A stretch of DNA of 64,000 nt, taken from assembly GCA_003988795.1 (NCBI GenBank), contig QYAK01000021.1:310001-374000 (forward strand), in the 5' to 3' direction. The translations under genes were made by a program, and so were the position numbers. Of the stretch, positions 23,988-34,915 are shown piece after piece (position 1 is the stretch's first letter; every line of letters starts with the position of its first letter). The notes beneath the pieces are model-generated. The model was not told the DNA's origin and did no database searches. It saw only the letters and a list, made by a program, of their open reading frames with translations. The stretch is from Proliferodiscus dingleyae (taxonomy: Eukaryota > Ascomycota > Leotiomycetes > Helotiales > Lachnaceae).

Positions 23988-25679
23988 ATGGCTGAAAGAG
24001 ACTCGGATGCGGAGAAGACCGGCCTCGACGAGCATGTCGAGCGCAAGGTCATCGAGCTCGCCACCGACAACCGCATCACGGCCTTCACCCCAGAAGAGCA
24101 AAAGGCCATCATCTGGCGCGTGGATCGTCGGCTGGTTCTGACTCTAGGATTTTTGTATATGGTCAGCTTGATGGACAGGACTAATCTCGGAGCTGCTGCT
24201 ATAGCTCAGTGGGTTTTTCCCGCGCTGTCTGGGGTTTTGGCCGAGAACTTAACTGATTTTCTTATAGTATGACGACTCAATTGAATATGAATGCAAAGAA
24301 TAATGCGTATACTATCGTCTCTCTGGTGTTCTTCTTGCCTTATGCTCTATTTCAGCCGCCGGCAACTGTCGCTATCCGCAAGATCGGCCCTCGTAAATTC
24401 CTCGCGGCGATTGTTTTCTTCTGGGGTGCCGTCATGATCGTAAGTATTCTGTGTTTGATGATGAGCTGAAAGAAAATACTGATATTTTCACATAGTCATT
24501 TGGATTTGTCAAGTCATGGGAAGTTATGGCTGTCCTCCGCGTTATCCTTGGATGCCTGGAAGCCGGCTTCTATCCCGGCTGCGTCTACCTACTCAGTACC
24601 TGGTATCCACGATACGAGCTTCAAAAACGAAATGCTGTATTCTACTTGATTGGTATCATGTCATCAGCTTTTGCTGGAATCCTCGCCTACGGGCTCATGC
24701 AATTGGACGGTCGGGGAGGTCTGGAGGGTTGGAGTTGGATTTTTATCGTAGGTTATCCTATATAGTCGCACAAGAGAACTTGCTGTGGTACAGGCACTGA
24801 CACATTGAGGTTAGATCGAAGGAATAATAACCTGCTTCCTTGGAGTCTTTTCTTACATGCTGATTGTTGACTTTCCCGAACTATCGCCCACATCCTGGGG
24901 CTTTCTCAATGAGAAGGAGGCCGCTTTCATCGTAGCTCGGATTGACCACGACCGACACGACATCAAATTAGAACCATTCAATCTCGGTGCCTACATCAGG
25001 AACGGTTTTGATAGTAAAGTCTGGGGCTTCTCTGCGCTCTACATGCTTACTACGACGAATACTTATGCAATTGCATACTTCCTCCCAATCATCCTGAAGG
25101 ATGGCATGGGCTTTGATGAGGCAAAAGCACAATGTCTTGTTGCTCCTCCTTATTGTTTCGCAGCAATTGTCATGTTTATTCAGAGCTACTATGCAGACAA
25201 GTGGCACTTGCGTGGCCCCATCGTGATCGGAAACGCATGTCTCGGTATGGAGTGCTCCCCCTGATGACCTCTCGTGATGCTGAATAATAGTAGGTGTTCT
25301 CGGCCTTGGGCTATTAGGCTTTGTCGAAAACGTTGGGGGGCGCTACTTTGGAGTATTTCTGGCAACGGCAGCTTGCAATTCTAATTGTCCTGCTCTCGTG
25401 ACATACCAAGCAAACAACGTTCGTGGACAGTGGAAACGAGCACTCACATCAGCAACCCTTATCGGTGGTGGAGCCATTGGAGGCATCATTGGAACAAGTG
25501 TATTCCGTGCCAAGGACGCTCCAAATTACCGTCCGGGTATCGAAACCTGCCTCATTGCTAATGGACTCATTATTATTATTGTACTCAGTCTCAGCTTCAA
25601 ATTCTATCGGGCTAACAAACGAGTTGAAGCTGGGGGCAAGCTTATTGAGGGCCAGTCTGGTTTCAAGTATACATACTGA
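23988..25679 (+). CDS. MFS transporter, Dal5/allantoate-permease-like (ACS family)
   Basis: Five exons: 23988-24208, 24268-24439, 24496-24747, 24815-25244 and 25294-25679. The four introns are 49-67 nt with GT-AG ends, giving 486 residues. An acidic cytosolic N-terminus leads to TM1, followed by the family motif MDRTNLGAAA. About twelve hydrophobic segments follow, with the central loop around residues 240-290. Anion:cation symporters of this family import organic anions, vitamins or ureides at the plasma membrane; the substrate is not readable. The start was chosen for the good context (GCC-ATGG). The divergent secreted esterase suggests, as inference only, that the pair handles an ester and its product. 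No break seen. Confidence 0.85.
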
Positions 25680-26380
25680 GGCTGGAAGAGATTGGCTCGT
25701 GTTTGGCGATTTTGAAACAACGGTATCAGTAATCACGAATTTGAAGACAAGACACTCAGGGCCCAGCGATGAGGCCAATGTTTCGTTCAGCACTTGAATC
25801 GATCCGAGATAATGTATATCTGAGCCTGTCATTAATGCAAAGTAAAGCTTAATCATTCTTGCTTAACTTGGATGTTTATTCCATACTCAGAAATTCAATT
25901 CGCTCTTTACCATACACGTGAATTTCACGGGGGACTTTGACGTGTTAACCGTAGAGACCCTTCCTACTTTGCATCTCCGTTATCAAGCTTGATAATTCTG
26001 AACAGGGGTGGAATTCCTTTGTAAGAAAGAACAGAAAGGCATGTTTTTCGAGGTTGAAAGCGGCCGTTACATCCTGTAGGGATCCATTTCATTATATCAA
26101 AATAACAAATGAGAGAGCGCCGAGCGCTGATTTTTGGTTTTCGCATCAATCTTTCTGTTTCACTTTCCCCCTCTGCTTCGCTACTGTCGACGCCCGTATG
26201 ACATCTATTTGGTCTCCCGAGCGTATTCTAGAACGTAAGAATATCTGGCTTCATAAATGATGGAATCTAGCCTGACAAGAGAACGTATTGGGAAGTTCAT
26301 GACAATGTTCTTGTTTTTACGCACAAGAATTTTGTTTAATTATCTGCAAACTTGTAAACGATTCAAGAATTACATCATTC
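25680..26380. other. Intergenic region between convergent genes
   Basis: About 700 bases between the 3' ends of the transporter (+) and the ankyrin gene (-). No supportable frame or repeat. Confidence 0.6.
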
Positions 26381-27509
26381 TCAGAGCTTAGTGTGTCGTC
26401 GATCACTCAATTGGACCTTTTTTTGTGCCCGCCACTTGTCCAGCAACTCTCTCATCTCACTACTCATACCTTTGTATAGACCACCCAGCCTAGAGACAAA
26501 TTTGTCTTTCTCCTCTCCTTTAGCAATATCAGCACCATGTTCCAAACACAATCTTGCACCATCAAGATAATCCCGTACAATAGTATATCCCAGACCAGAG
26601 GACGCGTCAGCCCCATTTTCTAGGAGAAACTTAACAGTAGGCGTACTTGCATGGGTAATGGCATGTCCTAGGCAATCTCTGATCTCTGCGCCATAATCTA
26701 GTAGCATGCCAATGGCGGGAAGATTATCTGCATCTGTAGCATATTCAATGGGTGTTGTGTATTTCGCGGTTGCGCGAACAGCGGGTGGTGTTTCCCATGT
26801 GACTAGTTCGTTGAGACCGTTGCAATCGTCCCCGGCATTGACATCGAAATGGTAGGTGTCGATCAAATGAGTCATCATCGCGACAGCATTGCTGGATTTT
26901 GTAGCGTGATGGAGAGCGTTGCTTTGGAGAGGCTTGGCGCCTCTCGCCACGAGGGACTCGAAGAGCTCGATGTCACCTTGCGATGCAGCGCAATTGAGGA
27001 CGTAGGACGTATTATCACGGTACATTTTACGACGGCTGGGGATGAATCTATTGCCGCCAGCGTTGATATCCAGACCATAATCTAAGAACCAGTCGAATAG
27101 CTCGCGACGATCGGGATAATATCTAGATATATCATTAGATATATTGAGAGTCCGCGGGCAACAAACAAAGCTCTTACCCGAGGATGTTACAGTGCATATA
27201 GTGGAAGTCCATTCCGTAATCGGAAAAAAGCTGGAGCATAGCGACGGAGTGGTTCTCTGTAAATAATATATACTTGTTTGCTAGGTTAGGATTGGCCCCT
27301 CGCTCCAATAGACATCGTGCTCCTTCCAGCCTGCCTTCGGTGATTGTTTGCATTATGAGGGTCCTGAGGTTGGCTTCTGTCAAATGCTCCCACGATTCTT
27401 GGAGGACATTCATGAAGTGGCTGGAATCTTCTATCTCGAGAGCTGCACAGCATCTATCGAGCGCACTTGTGGGCGTTTGATTTTCTGATTCCATATCTCC
27501 TGGTTGCAT
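26381..27509 (-). CDS. Ankyrin-repeat protein, function unknown
   Basis: Exons 27509-27178 and 27122-26381, with a 55-nt GT-AG intron, encode 357 residues. Repeats of ankyrin type run through most of the chain, with units such as LEGARCLLERGANPN, LFESLVARGAKP, IGMLLDYGAEI and VKFLLENGADA. There is no enzymatic domain, signal peptide or membrane segment, so it is probably a cytosolic scaffold. Similar small ankyrin proteins are abundant and variable in moulds, and this one lies among NLR genes, but no link can be shown. The start was chosen as the first Met of the frame; Met-6 is an alternative. Confidence 0.75.
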
Positions 27510-29301
27510 TAACTGGGAGACAAAGAGAATAGACAGGGGAAGTGCGATGGTGGGATCATATAATGCGTACCGTAAGAAGTTAGAGATCTTTCACCGGCTG
27601 TCCTGTGGCTTGACAGCACCACTAAAATAAGCAAATATACACGATAGAGCTCCTTCCTTAATTGAAGGACAGCGGAGCTCACTGTAGAAAGATGGACGAA
27701 GAAGAAGTAGGATGGATTTGGGTCGGTGAATTGTTGGAGAAAGGCAACGGAATCACTTGCCTGTCAGAGTTGGAAGGCGGCTATACGCGAGAGTTACCTT
27801 GAGAGTTCGGAATAACCAACACCGCAAAAAGCAACCCTATTTTCGAACATCACGATAAGTACTAACGCCGATGTTTCACAATAACATATATCTAGATCTG
27901 GCTTCCGCGGTGTCCCCAGGCTGCTAAGCTGTTCTCATGGTAGACAACTAATTGCCACAGCTTGTAGCAGCCAATGACATGCTTGAGATGATACTACTAA
28001 GCCGGTCCGGGACAAATAAGCATGCTGTAACACCTTAGCAAGACGCAAATTGCTTTGTTGGTGTTTCTAGCTGCGTTCCGTGCAGATATGTGACATAGCC
28101 ACACGGCGGCCAACCAGCAGAATGTAATCAGCCTAGCTACTCTAGATGCCCTCCGATTCACAAGGTGCAATCTTAAAAATTAGCCACAAGGCTGTGGTGC
28201 AGGAATTGTACTAGGGAGCTGTGAGATTGGAGTACAATGCCCACTGGCTGATTTCAAGAAGTCCCGTCATTATCTCGCGATCAACCCTCACGATCCCCAA
28301 GAGCAGGACAATAGTCATGTCCGAGATCAGGGACTCCCAAGATACGACCTAATAGGTTGGCTTTACAGTTGAGAAGAATACCTTAGAAGTCAGATGATTC
28401 TTTGTCCTTAGATATACGAAAAACATTGAGTAACTCAGCCCATCGTGCACTATATTCATAAAAAATTCTATACAACAGTATCCGTCGTAACAATCTGGTA
28501 TAACGTGAATCCTGACTTCGAAGAAAAGTCTTTGAACGGAAGTGTCTCTCCTACTCCGACGCGGCCTAAGGCCCTACAAGTTTTCTAGTAGTCTAGTACT
28601 ACCCAGATGCCTCCTCATAAAGCTGAAAACTTAGCAATAGCTTGTGTACTTCATCTGCTGTATCCCAGAATTTACAAGCACTGCCCACTTAGTTCAGGTA
28701 CCAAGTCAGTCATACAAGAGAAAACATGTCAACTCGTGATGAGACAGTATTCCTGAATTGAATTGCGAACCAGACGTCTGGGCTACTCCTCTGGGGTGAA
28801 TAGACACCGCATGAATCCTCCACTCCTTCTGGTTCAACTCCTCTACTTCCCATTCCTGAGTAGCAGCATCAATACTACAGATGCATAAAGGCAGTGATTA
28901 TCAGGGACTCGGAACTCATACCGATGAAGGATTAGTGAACTTAACCATCGAAAACTGCCACAAGCTGTTATAAATATACATCTGACCCTGAAACACTATC
29001 ACACACGGCTTTTTTAAGAAGTTATGAGTTTGCTAAGCCTATCAGACTTCATACTCCTCATTCGTTCAACCTACACCGCATTGTGAAGGATTCTTGGACC
29101 TCATTATTTTGCTATACACAAGTCGAAGACAATGCCAAGTGTATATATATAGTAGCTAACCTCTAGTTGATCTCCTCTTTAACTATCCTATTGCCTTCTC
29201 AGCGTCTAGTATTATATCAAACTCTTATTTTTTTTTTCAAAGACTTTATTCTTATTTGAGTTGTCTTCTTCCCCTCTACTCTTTAGCATGTTTTCATTAT
29301 C
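27510..29301. other. Gene-empty stretch, 1.8 kb
   Basis: No frame with protein character. The right end (about 29140-29290) has a TATATATA-like run and pyrimidine-rich tracts, including a T-run near 29228-29238. This resembles a fungal core promoter in front of the ATG at 29302. Confidence 0.5.
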
Positions 29302-29398
29302 ATGCTCTTGAGGATTGGGATCTGGAAACTCTGTCTCTGCAGCAGCACAGTTGTTGGTATACATCTTCCTCAGGAGCATATAGCGTATCTCTAGTATT

Positions 29399-29450
29399 TA
29401 GTTGAACCTTTGTCATAAAAAGTTCGTTATTCGTGTTGATCCCTGCTAGG
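29399..29450 (+). repeat. Left terminal inverted repeat of the MITE-like element
   Basis: Begins TAGTTGAACC and ends CCCTGCTAGG; identical over 52 bases to the reverse complement of 29745-29796. Confidence 0.85.
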
Positions 29451-29616
29451 TTCTTCTTTAGCGTAAAGTTGAATATTTGTGAACTGAGCATATGCTAAAC
29501 TCATGTTCCTTTTATGTTATGTGTATATACTAAGCACATGCAGAGCATATGCTCTGCATATGCTTTGCATGTGTAGAACTTTAATACAAGTAGGACTTAA
29601 TTACAAGTAGGATTAT

Positions 29617-29643
29617 GGGTTAGTTTAGGGGTTAGGGTTAGTT
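29617..29643 (+). repeat. Interstitial telomere-like repeats
   Basis: A 27-base stretch made of imperfect TTAGGG-type units (GGGTTAG, then TTTAGGGG, then TTAGGG, then TTAG) sits inside the MITE-like element. TTAGGG is the telomere repeat of most filamentous ascomycetes. It is far too short to be a telomere. Confidence 0.55.
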
Positions 29644-29744
29644 CCGGGGGTCAGGGGGGCGGCGAGAGCCCCCTATTAAGGTATATCTTTATTATATTTA
29701 TAGGAAATGTATATAGAAAGAGTATTTGTAAAGCATATGCTGAG

Positions 29745-29796
29745 CCTAGCAGGGATCAACACGAATAACGAACTTTTTATGACAAAGGTTCAACTA
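29745..29796 (-). repeat. Right terminal inverted repeat of the MITE-like element
   Basis: Begins CCTAGCAGGG and ends GGTTCAACTA; the exact inverted copy of 29399-29450. Confidence 0.85.
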
Positions 29797-32665
29797 TGGG
29801 CTCGCGTATCTCATTGCTAGGAAAAATGCTACTACAGTTACAGCCTCTCAATCTGCGGGTACTACTACAGGGAATGTTACTATTCCATTTGATATTCCAT
29901 ATCTCTGTGGCCTAGGGCCGCCAGAAAATTATAGTATGTATTATATCATGTTCATAACGCTGAAATTAATATCTGTTGAACCAGACACAACAATACATTC
30001 CACCGGTCTTACCATGCAGACATTTTCATGCTCGGACTGCACCACGGCGTCAGATATTTCTGTAGGCATGTCTGTGTCTACAACTCTCATATCTACAAAT
30101 GAAACCGCCTCTTCCTCAAACACAGACGGTGTAAATACTAAGAGACTAGCTTTGGTGCACATGCCGCATAGAACCCTTGTTCCACGAGCTCCTAACCAAG
30201 TGCCTTTAGCTGACCCGGGCGCAAAGGGCCAGGAGAAATTCATGCTTGACTTATTAAAGGACAAATCCACTAAGACGATTAATATTTCGCCATTAAAAAA
30301 GCAGTAAGTCCCTCGTTCATCTAAGCCTCGACTACCTTTTAGAGACTCTGGATGACATGCCTTGTATCCATATTATTGCGACTATATATTATAATCGGTC
30401 AAACAATACTGATATTACCACTTCGAACGGCTCCGTGACTAGACTATTCCTCTGACGATCGACGGGCGTAATGTCGATACTCCAATTGGCGTGACCTCAA
30501 AATGGGTTAAATGGCCCAGTACTGCTAAGACTTACAAAATGTTCCAGATGCTCGGATGTACTGCCGTCATCATTGTGGTTAGTCTCCAGTTTCGTGCCAT
30601 TTATAACATTCAAGCTGATTTACCAGGGTAACAAGGGATTTTGGGCTGCGCATTGGTGGGAATCTGCACAGTCAAATAGAGTAAATGGAGGTAGCTCGTT
30701 CAACTACCGCTACGGCACGACAGACGACGATGTCATACAAAGGCCTCTTAGTGATTTTAAAACCATAGCTACTGACATCCTTGGAGCTCCTGCCCCAGCA
30801 GGTGCGGCTTCTTTCACCAGTCTGCGTGACTTGCAAACGAAAAAGGGGATCCTTCTGGGAGGGATAACGGTGGTGGCGATGTTTATATCATAACAAAATC
30901 AATGGGGTATATCATATGCCGTAGGAAATATATTGACGCTAACAAGGTTCATTCTAGTGATTCAGATGCTCAACAAAACAAGAACATGTATGATGCCCAC
31001 GTCCAAGCTATCAAAACAACTGTGCAGAAGTACGTTCGGCCGAATTCAGTCACCGTTCGTCAATACATTGGGAACCCAGGCCTATTTACTGGACCTAAAG
31101 ACCCAGCTGAAGTCCAAAGACGCTCTCGTGCCGGTGTTCCCTTTGCTCTTAATGGTGTTTCGATCCTTCAGTATAGCCCGTATGCTGGAACCAACGACAA
31201 AGGCTGTGCGGAAGCGCGTGCGAGAGTTTTTGAGGAGATAAACCATATAGCTGCAGTAGATAGAGTTTGGCCATCTACTATGAAAGATCTAAACAAAAGA
31301 GATAGTGCAGCTTGTCAGTGGAAAGAAGTGTGCCGGTGGAACAACAGACTGACATATTTTCAGGTGCTCTTTCTGCTTCGCCATCAGCTTCGGCCCCAGC
31401 CCCTACGATCGCTCGTCCGTGCCTCCCTCACGAAGACCCAGACAATGGTATGAAAGGTGGAGTGTGCATGTGCACTAATGGAGCAACACTTCCTATGATC
31501 ACTACAACCAACGTGGATGGATCTTTTGACTTGTGCCCCTGGACGACGATTCCGTCTCAGGCTCTGATAACGGCATTGCCAAAATTAAGTAACACGCCAC
31601 AATTTCAGTTCACTTACACAGATCCAAACAGTAAGGTAGTTATATGCGAAACTTTCAGTACGCAAGAGATAGCAGGCTATCCAGTTTCAATGTGTAGGTG
31701 ATTCGCTACCGAAAGAATCTCGATTATTTTGTTCAAAATTAGTACTGATTTAATGCTAATGTTCTTAGGTGCGAGGTCTACGGCTGTCATCTATGAGCCC
31801 CCAACGGCTAGCATGGAGTTAGGGTCCTCTAAAGTCAATATCGGGACATCAATGACAGGAGAAATACTCTATACTAGCATCTCTCACACTGTAATGAGCT
31901 TGTGTCCGACACCAACTTCTGATGGTGCATGGACGAGCTGCGAGACCGGTACAATCAAAGTCGGTGATGCGGACTACATCAATAGCGGAAGACCAACTTT
32001 GGGCGAGTTGACACTCCATCTGACCGATACTCAATATAACTCGACAAACTTTCTCCAATTATTTGTTAATATGCTAGCCGGCGCTGCTAATGCCAGTGGT
32101 ACAGGCAGTAACTGCGAACTGCTGCCCTGGTCATTTTGGGACTTTGATGCCAAGAGAGATATCCTAGGAAGAGATCATCCTCAACCAAAATTTATCTCAG
32201 GGAACGGTACTTGGTGTATCAATAGCTTTTTCGACACACAATATTACGTGGGCCTTGCTCAGGAAACTGCACAGCAGTGGCTCGAAGCAGAGGTGAGATT
32301 ATCATACAAAATTTCCGCTCTTCCGTTGAAACCGAAGGTTAATTTTCATTGTTTAGTTTGGCTTTGAGCTGAGTGAGCTCGGCGACTTCGATTGCAGTAG
32401 TACTGTTAACGTAGTTGCAGGAGTACTAGGTGCTATATTTGAAGCTGTACTCCCCGAATTCGTATGGCTCATTGAAAGTGGTGTCGTGCTCGGTGAGCTT
32501 GCTTGTGAGGCTGCTGAAATATTTAATCCTGGCAGATCGAAGCGAGGAATAGAAACGGATAAGGCCGATGCAAAGCTTGCAAGAGCTTGGGAGAAAGAAA
32601 TGAGAAAAGACAGAAAACTTCCCATGCCGGATCACAAAAAACGTCAGCTTGGCCTAATCGACTGA

Positions 32666-33764
32666 CTTTTTGGGGCGGGTGACCATGGTTTGGCCTGGCT
32701 TTCCTTTGGCGATATCTATACTTTTTTACTATTGTCTCGATGGATCCTGTTGACCCGTGATGACAGAGACCTGCGTAGCATCATGATGGCATTGGAGATG
32801 AACAAGCCATGGCATGTGAGGTGTGCACCAGTCATTTACCTTGCTCTCTTATGATTTGCTACTTTGGGAGTTGATCAGCGTTGCCCCAATCACCTTTCTG
32901 GAAAATATAGACTTCAATGAATACAGATGTAGAATTATGCGGTAGTAATTCCATGCACCCAATCATAGGTAGATTAAATTATCAAAGTTCTTTCTGGTCT
33001 AATAACTTGGCTGCAATGTGAACGAGCTCTCTTATGATCGAAATTCATTCCACATATATTCGGGTCCGCTGACAGTCGACGAGCTCAGATAGCTCGTATA
33101 GCTCCACCTGTCGCGCAGCTTGGCTCAGGTCTTGCTCATTCACAGTTCAGGCTCGAGAATGGGATTATGACTTGGCTGTGTCGAGATTCTAATACGTCGC
33201 ACTCTGTTACTGAACGTCGTAAGGACGCGGCAAAGCGATGTTTCGAATCCTGCATCCTGTATTCCGACGTTCGGAAGCGCTTTGTCCCGCGGCTATTATG
33301 TGTAATTTACGAAGAGGAGGCTTCGTTTGAGTCTATGCCTGACGAATGAAAAATCTTCCTCTCAGAAAAAGGCTGACATCAAATAACTGTCCAATGGCAA
33401 AGACTTTCTACCGAGCCTTTGGTCTTCATTTGACGCTTCGTCGGTGGCTCAGCCAGGAGGAATGATGTTTGGGGCGAGTGAGTGAGCTGCGCCACGATCG
33501 CCACGATTTGGGTGAGCATCAGCCTCCTCCTGCTTCAAGGCGTCAACCATGTTACATTATATCTTCTGGAGGCACCCGAAAAGTGTTTCTTGAGATCAGA
33601 TCTCTCAAGTGTATTCAATTCAGCATTATCTCTATCTTTGTTGAAGTAAAAAATCGTCCAAACAAAGTTCCATCCTTCGGCCTGCACACTCTGTCGCAAT
33701 CAATCGATCAATCCATTCTCCATCCACGAATCATTTGGTGTAGTTTGAAAGAAGATAAACAACA
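32666..33764. other. Intergenic region, no gene seen
   Basis: About 1.1 kb between the pseudogene stop and the first CaaX mini-gene. The last 150 bases are rich in CAATC/CATCC and A-runs, as often found in fungal 5' UTRs. Confidence 0.5.
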
Positions 33765-33989
33765 ATGGCATCGAGTAACTATCAGAGTACTTTCTTCGAA
33801 TCACAAGAGCATCGCAGTCCTTGGGAACGACCTCACTTGGCGACGGGGGTGACCGACGAGTCTCAAATCTTTTCACCAACACAAAGGCAAGCCAATTATA
33901 TAGAGCAGCAGACACAAATCGCTCCTATTGAAAAGAGGCACAGAAGCAGCAGGCGAAAAGCGAGCTCTAATCGATGTACGATTATGTGA
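33765..33989 (+). CDS. Small protein ending in a CaaX box (CTIM)
   Basis: A single frame of 74 residues with a strong start context (CAACA-ATGGC). The chain is polar, Gln/Ser/Arg-rich and probably disordered; a basic run (KRHRSSRRK) lies shortly before the terminal Cys-Thr-Ile-Met. C-a-a-X with Met last fits a protein farnesyltransferase substrate, and the basic run would favour membrane association after prenylation. No family recognised; the length exceeds that of a classic a-factor pheromone precursor, though a pheromone-like precursor is not excluded. It lies on the same strand as a second CaaX mini-gene (34446) and near the NACHT gene at 34916. Reality as a gene is supported only by start context and the C-terminal motif. 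Confidence 0.5.
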   Translation: MASSNYQSTFFESQEHRSPWERPHLATGVTDESQIFSPTQRQANYIEQQTQIAPIEKRHRSSRRKASSNRCTIM

Positions 33990-34445
33990 CTTGTGATAAT
34001 AGTTCGGTTGGCTGTACGTGAACTTTGTACATGTGCTTGTGGGAGGCTTCTTCTTGGCATTGCGTGATTCTGGAGTTTAAAATTGATAAAGGCTTTGGGA
34101 TTGGTGGGTCAGATCTGATTCCTTGAATGTTTCAAAGGTCAAAAAAGGAGTTCAGGGCAGCTTGAAAGCGGATCGGCCGTCTCCCACTCCTCGGGTGATG
34201 AGCATCTTCTGATCGATAGGGCAAGGCAATTAGAATAATATTCTGTACATCAAAGAGCAGAAAGCCTAATGCATCGCAACTATCGTATCTCAACAAATCA
34301 ACTCCGTAGCCTGTGAGCTGAGGTAAGACGCACAAGGTTAGAATACCCGAACGCCTTGCCGATTTCAGCCTCATGTCGCGACTTTAAAGCGCCCTCTGTC
34401 TCCTTTTGAAAAATAAATTTCATCGCCAGATTGACTCTTGAAGAC

Positions 34446-34658
34446 ATGGAGAAATCCTCACCTGCCGATACAGAAAAGCCTCTTCCAAGCTATCAACAAG
34501 CAGCTCCGCCTCAGCCTCAGCCTCAAGCACAACCAGAGCAGGCGCAATCACCACACACTGAGAAGAAAATGCATATGGCGTGGTTTAAACCGACAGGGGT
34601 TAAGTGTCATTGCACGGGTTGCCAATGTGCATGTTCGTGTGGCTGTACTCTAATGTGA
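34446..34658 (+). CDS. Small Cys-rich protein ending in a CaaX box (CTLM)
   Basis: A frame of 70 residues from the ATG in GAAGAC-ATGG. The first half is Pro/Gln-rich. The last ~17 residues hold seven cysteines in a C-x-C pattern (CHCTGCQCACSCGC) and end Cys-Thr-Leu-Met. That tail could be read as a prenylated and palmitoylated membrane anchor or as a metallothionein-like cluster; the first explains why the chain stops at CaaX. No family recognised. It is convergent with the NACHT gene, whose stop lies 257 bases away. Together with the 33765 gene it makes two mini-proteins sharing only the C-terminal box type. Confidence 0.5.
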   Translation: MEKSSPADTEKPLPSYQQAAPPQPQPQAQPEQAQSPHTEKKMHMAWFKPTGVKCHCTGCQCACSCGCTLM

Positions 34659-34915
34659 GGGATTGATGGCGATCTAGAAAGAGAAATTTGGAAGAGGGGT
34701 CTTGGGAAGTATCAGGGATTAATGAGAAGTTTTGAGAGCAGGCTAGATACGAAGAAAAGAGTGCTACGAGATCAGAGTTTCTGAATCGGTAGAAGTCCAA
34801 CTGTATTGAACATGTCATTGATTAGTCGAAGGACAAGATACTTGATGCATTGCCGGTTCACCCTCACGTCGTAAAGTAAAACCCTCTCCTCTCCTCTAGG
34901 CAATGGCTTCATCGC

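Larger units (their letters stand above)
29392..29803. mobile_element. MITE-like element with 52-bp perfect inverted repeats and 9-bp target duplication
   Basis: The 52-bp segment 29399-29450 recurs exactly in reverse complement at 29745-29796. Just outside lies the direct repeat GCGTATCTC at 29383-29391 and again at 29804-29812. That gives a 412-bp element with a 9-bp target-site duplication and slightly imperfect outermost ends. A 9-bp duplication and no coding capacity suggest a non-autonomous Mutator-like element. An alternative reading is a Tc1/mariner-type element with a TA duplication, since the perfect repeats themselves begin and end with TA. The interior has several GCATATGC palindromes, telomere-like GGTTAG repeats and a G-run/C-run hairpin near 29653-29674. 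Confidence 0.7.
29302..32665 (+). pseudogene. Decayed multi-exon secreted-protein gene, interrupted by a MITE
   Basis: Coding character continues from about 29804 to the stop at 32663-32665, in several exons with plausible GT-AG introns at about 29938-29985, 30576-30630, 31315-31363, 31694-31768 and 32295-32359. Recognisable stretches include TIDGRNVDTPIG, QMLGCTAV followed after an intron by GFWAAHWWE, and a Cys-rich stretch with CLPHEDPDN. The frame breaks near 30450 (one or two bases) and near 30845 (in a run of A and G); a further break near 30295 is likely. An ATG at 29302 opens a 30-codon frame that would continue in the same frame at 29804 if the inserted element and one copy of its target duplication were absent. 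I know similar secreted fungal proteins only by pattern and assign no function. N-glycosylation sequons and many Cys suggest an extracellular product. Confidence 0.55.

Noticed and set aside
29617..29643. Possible chromosome end
   Set aside because: Only a few imperfect TTAGGG units, and ordinary sequence continues on both sides.
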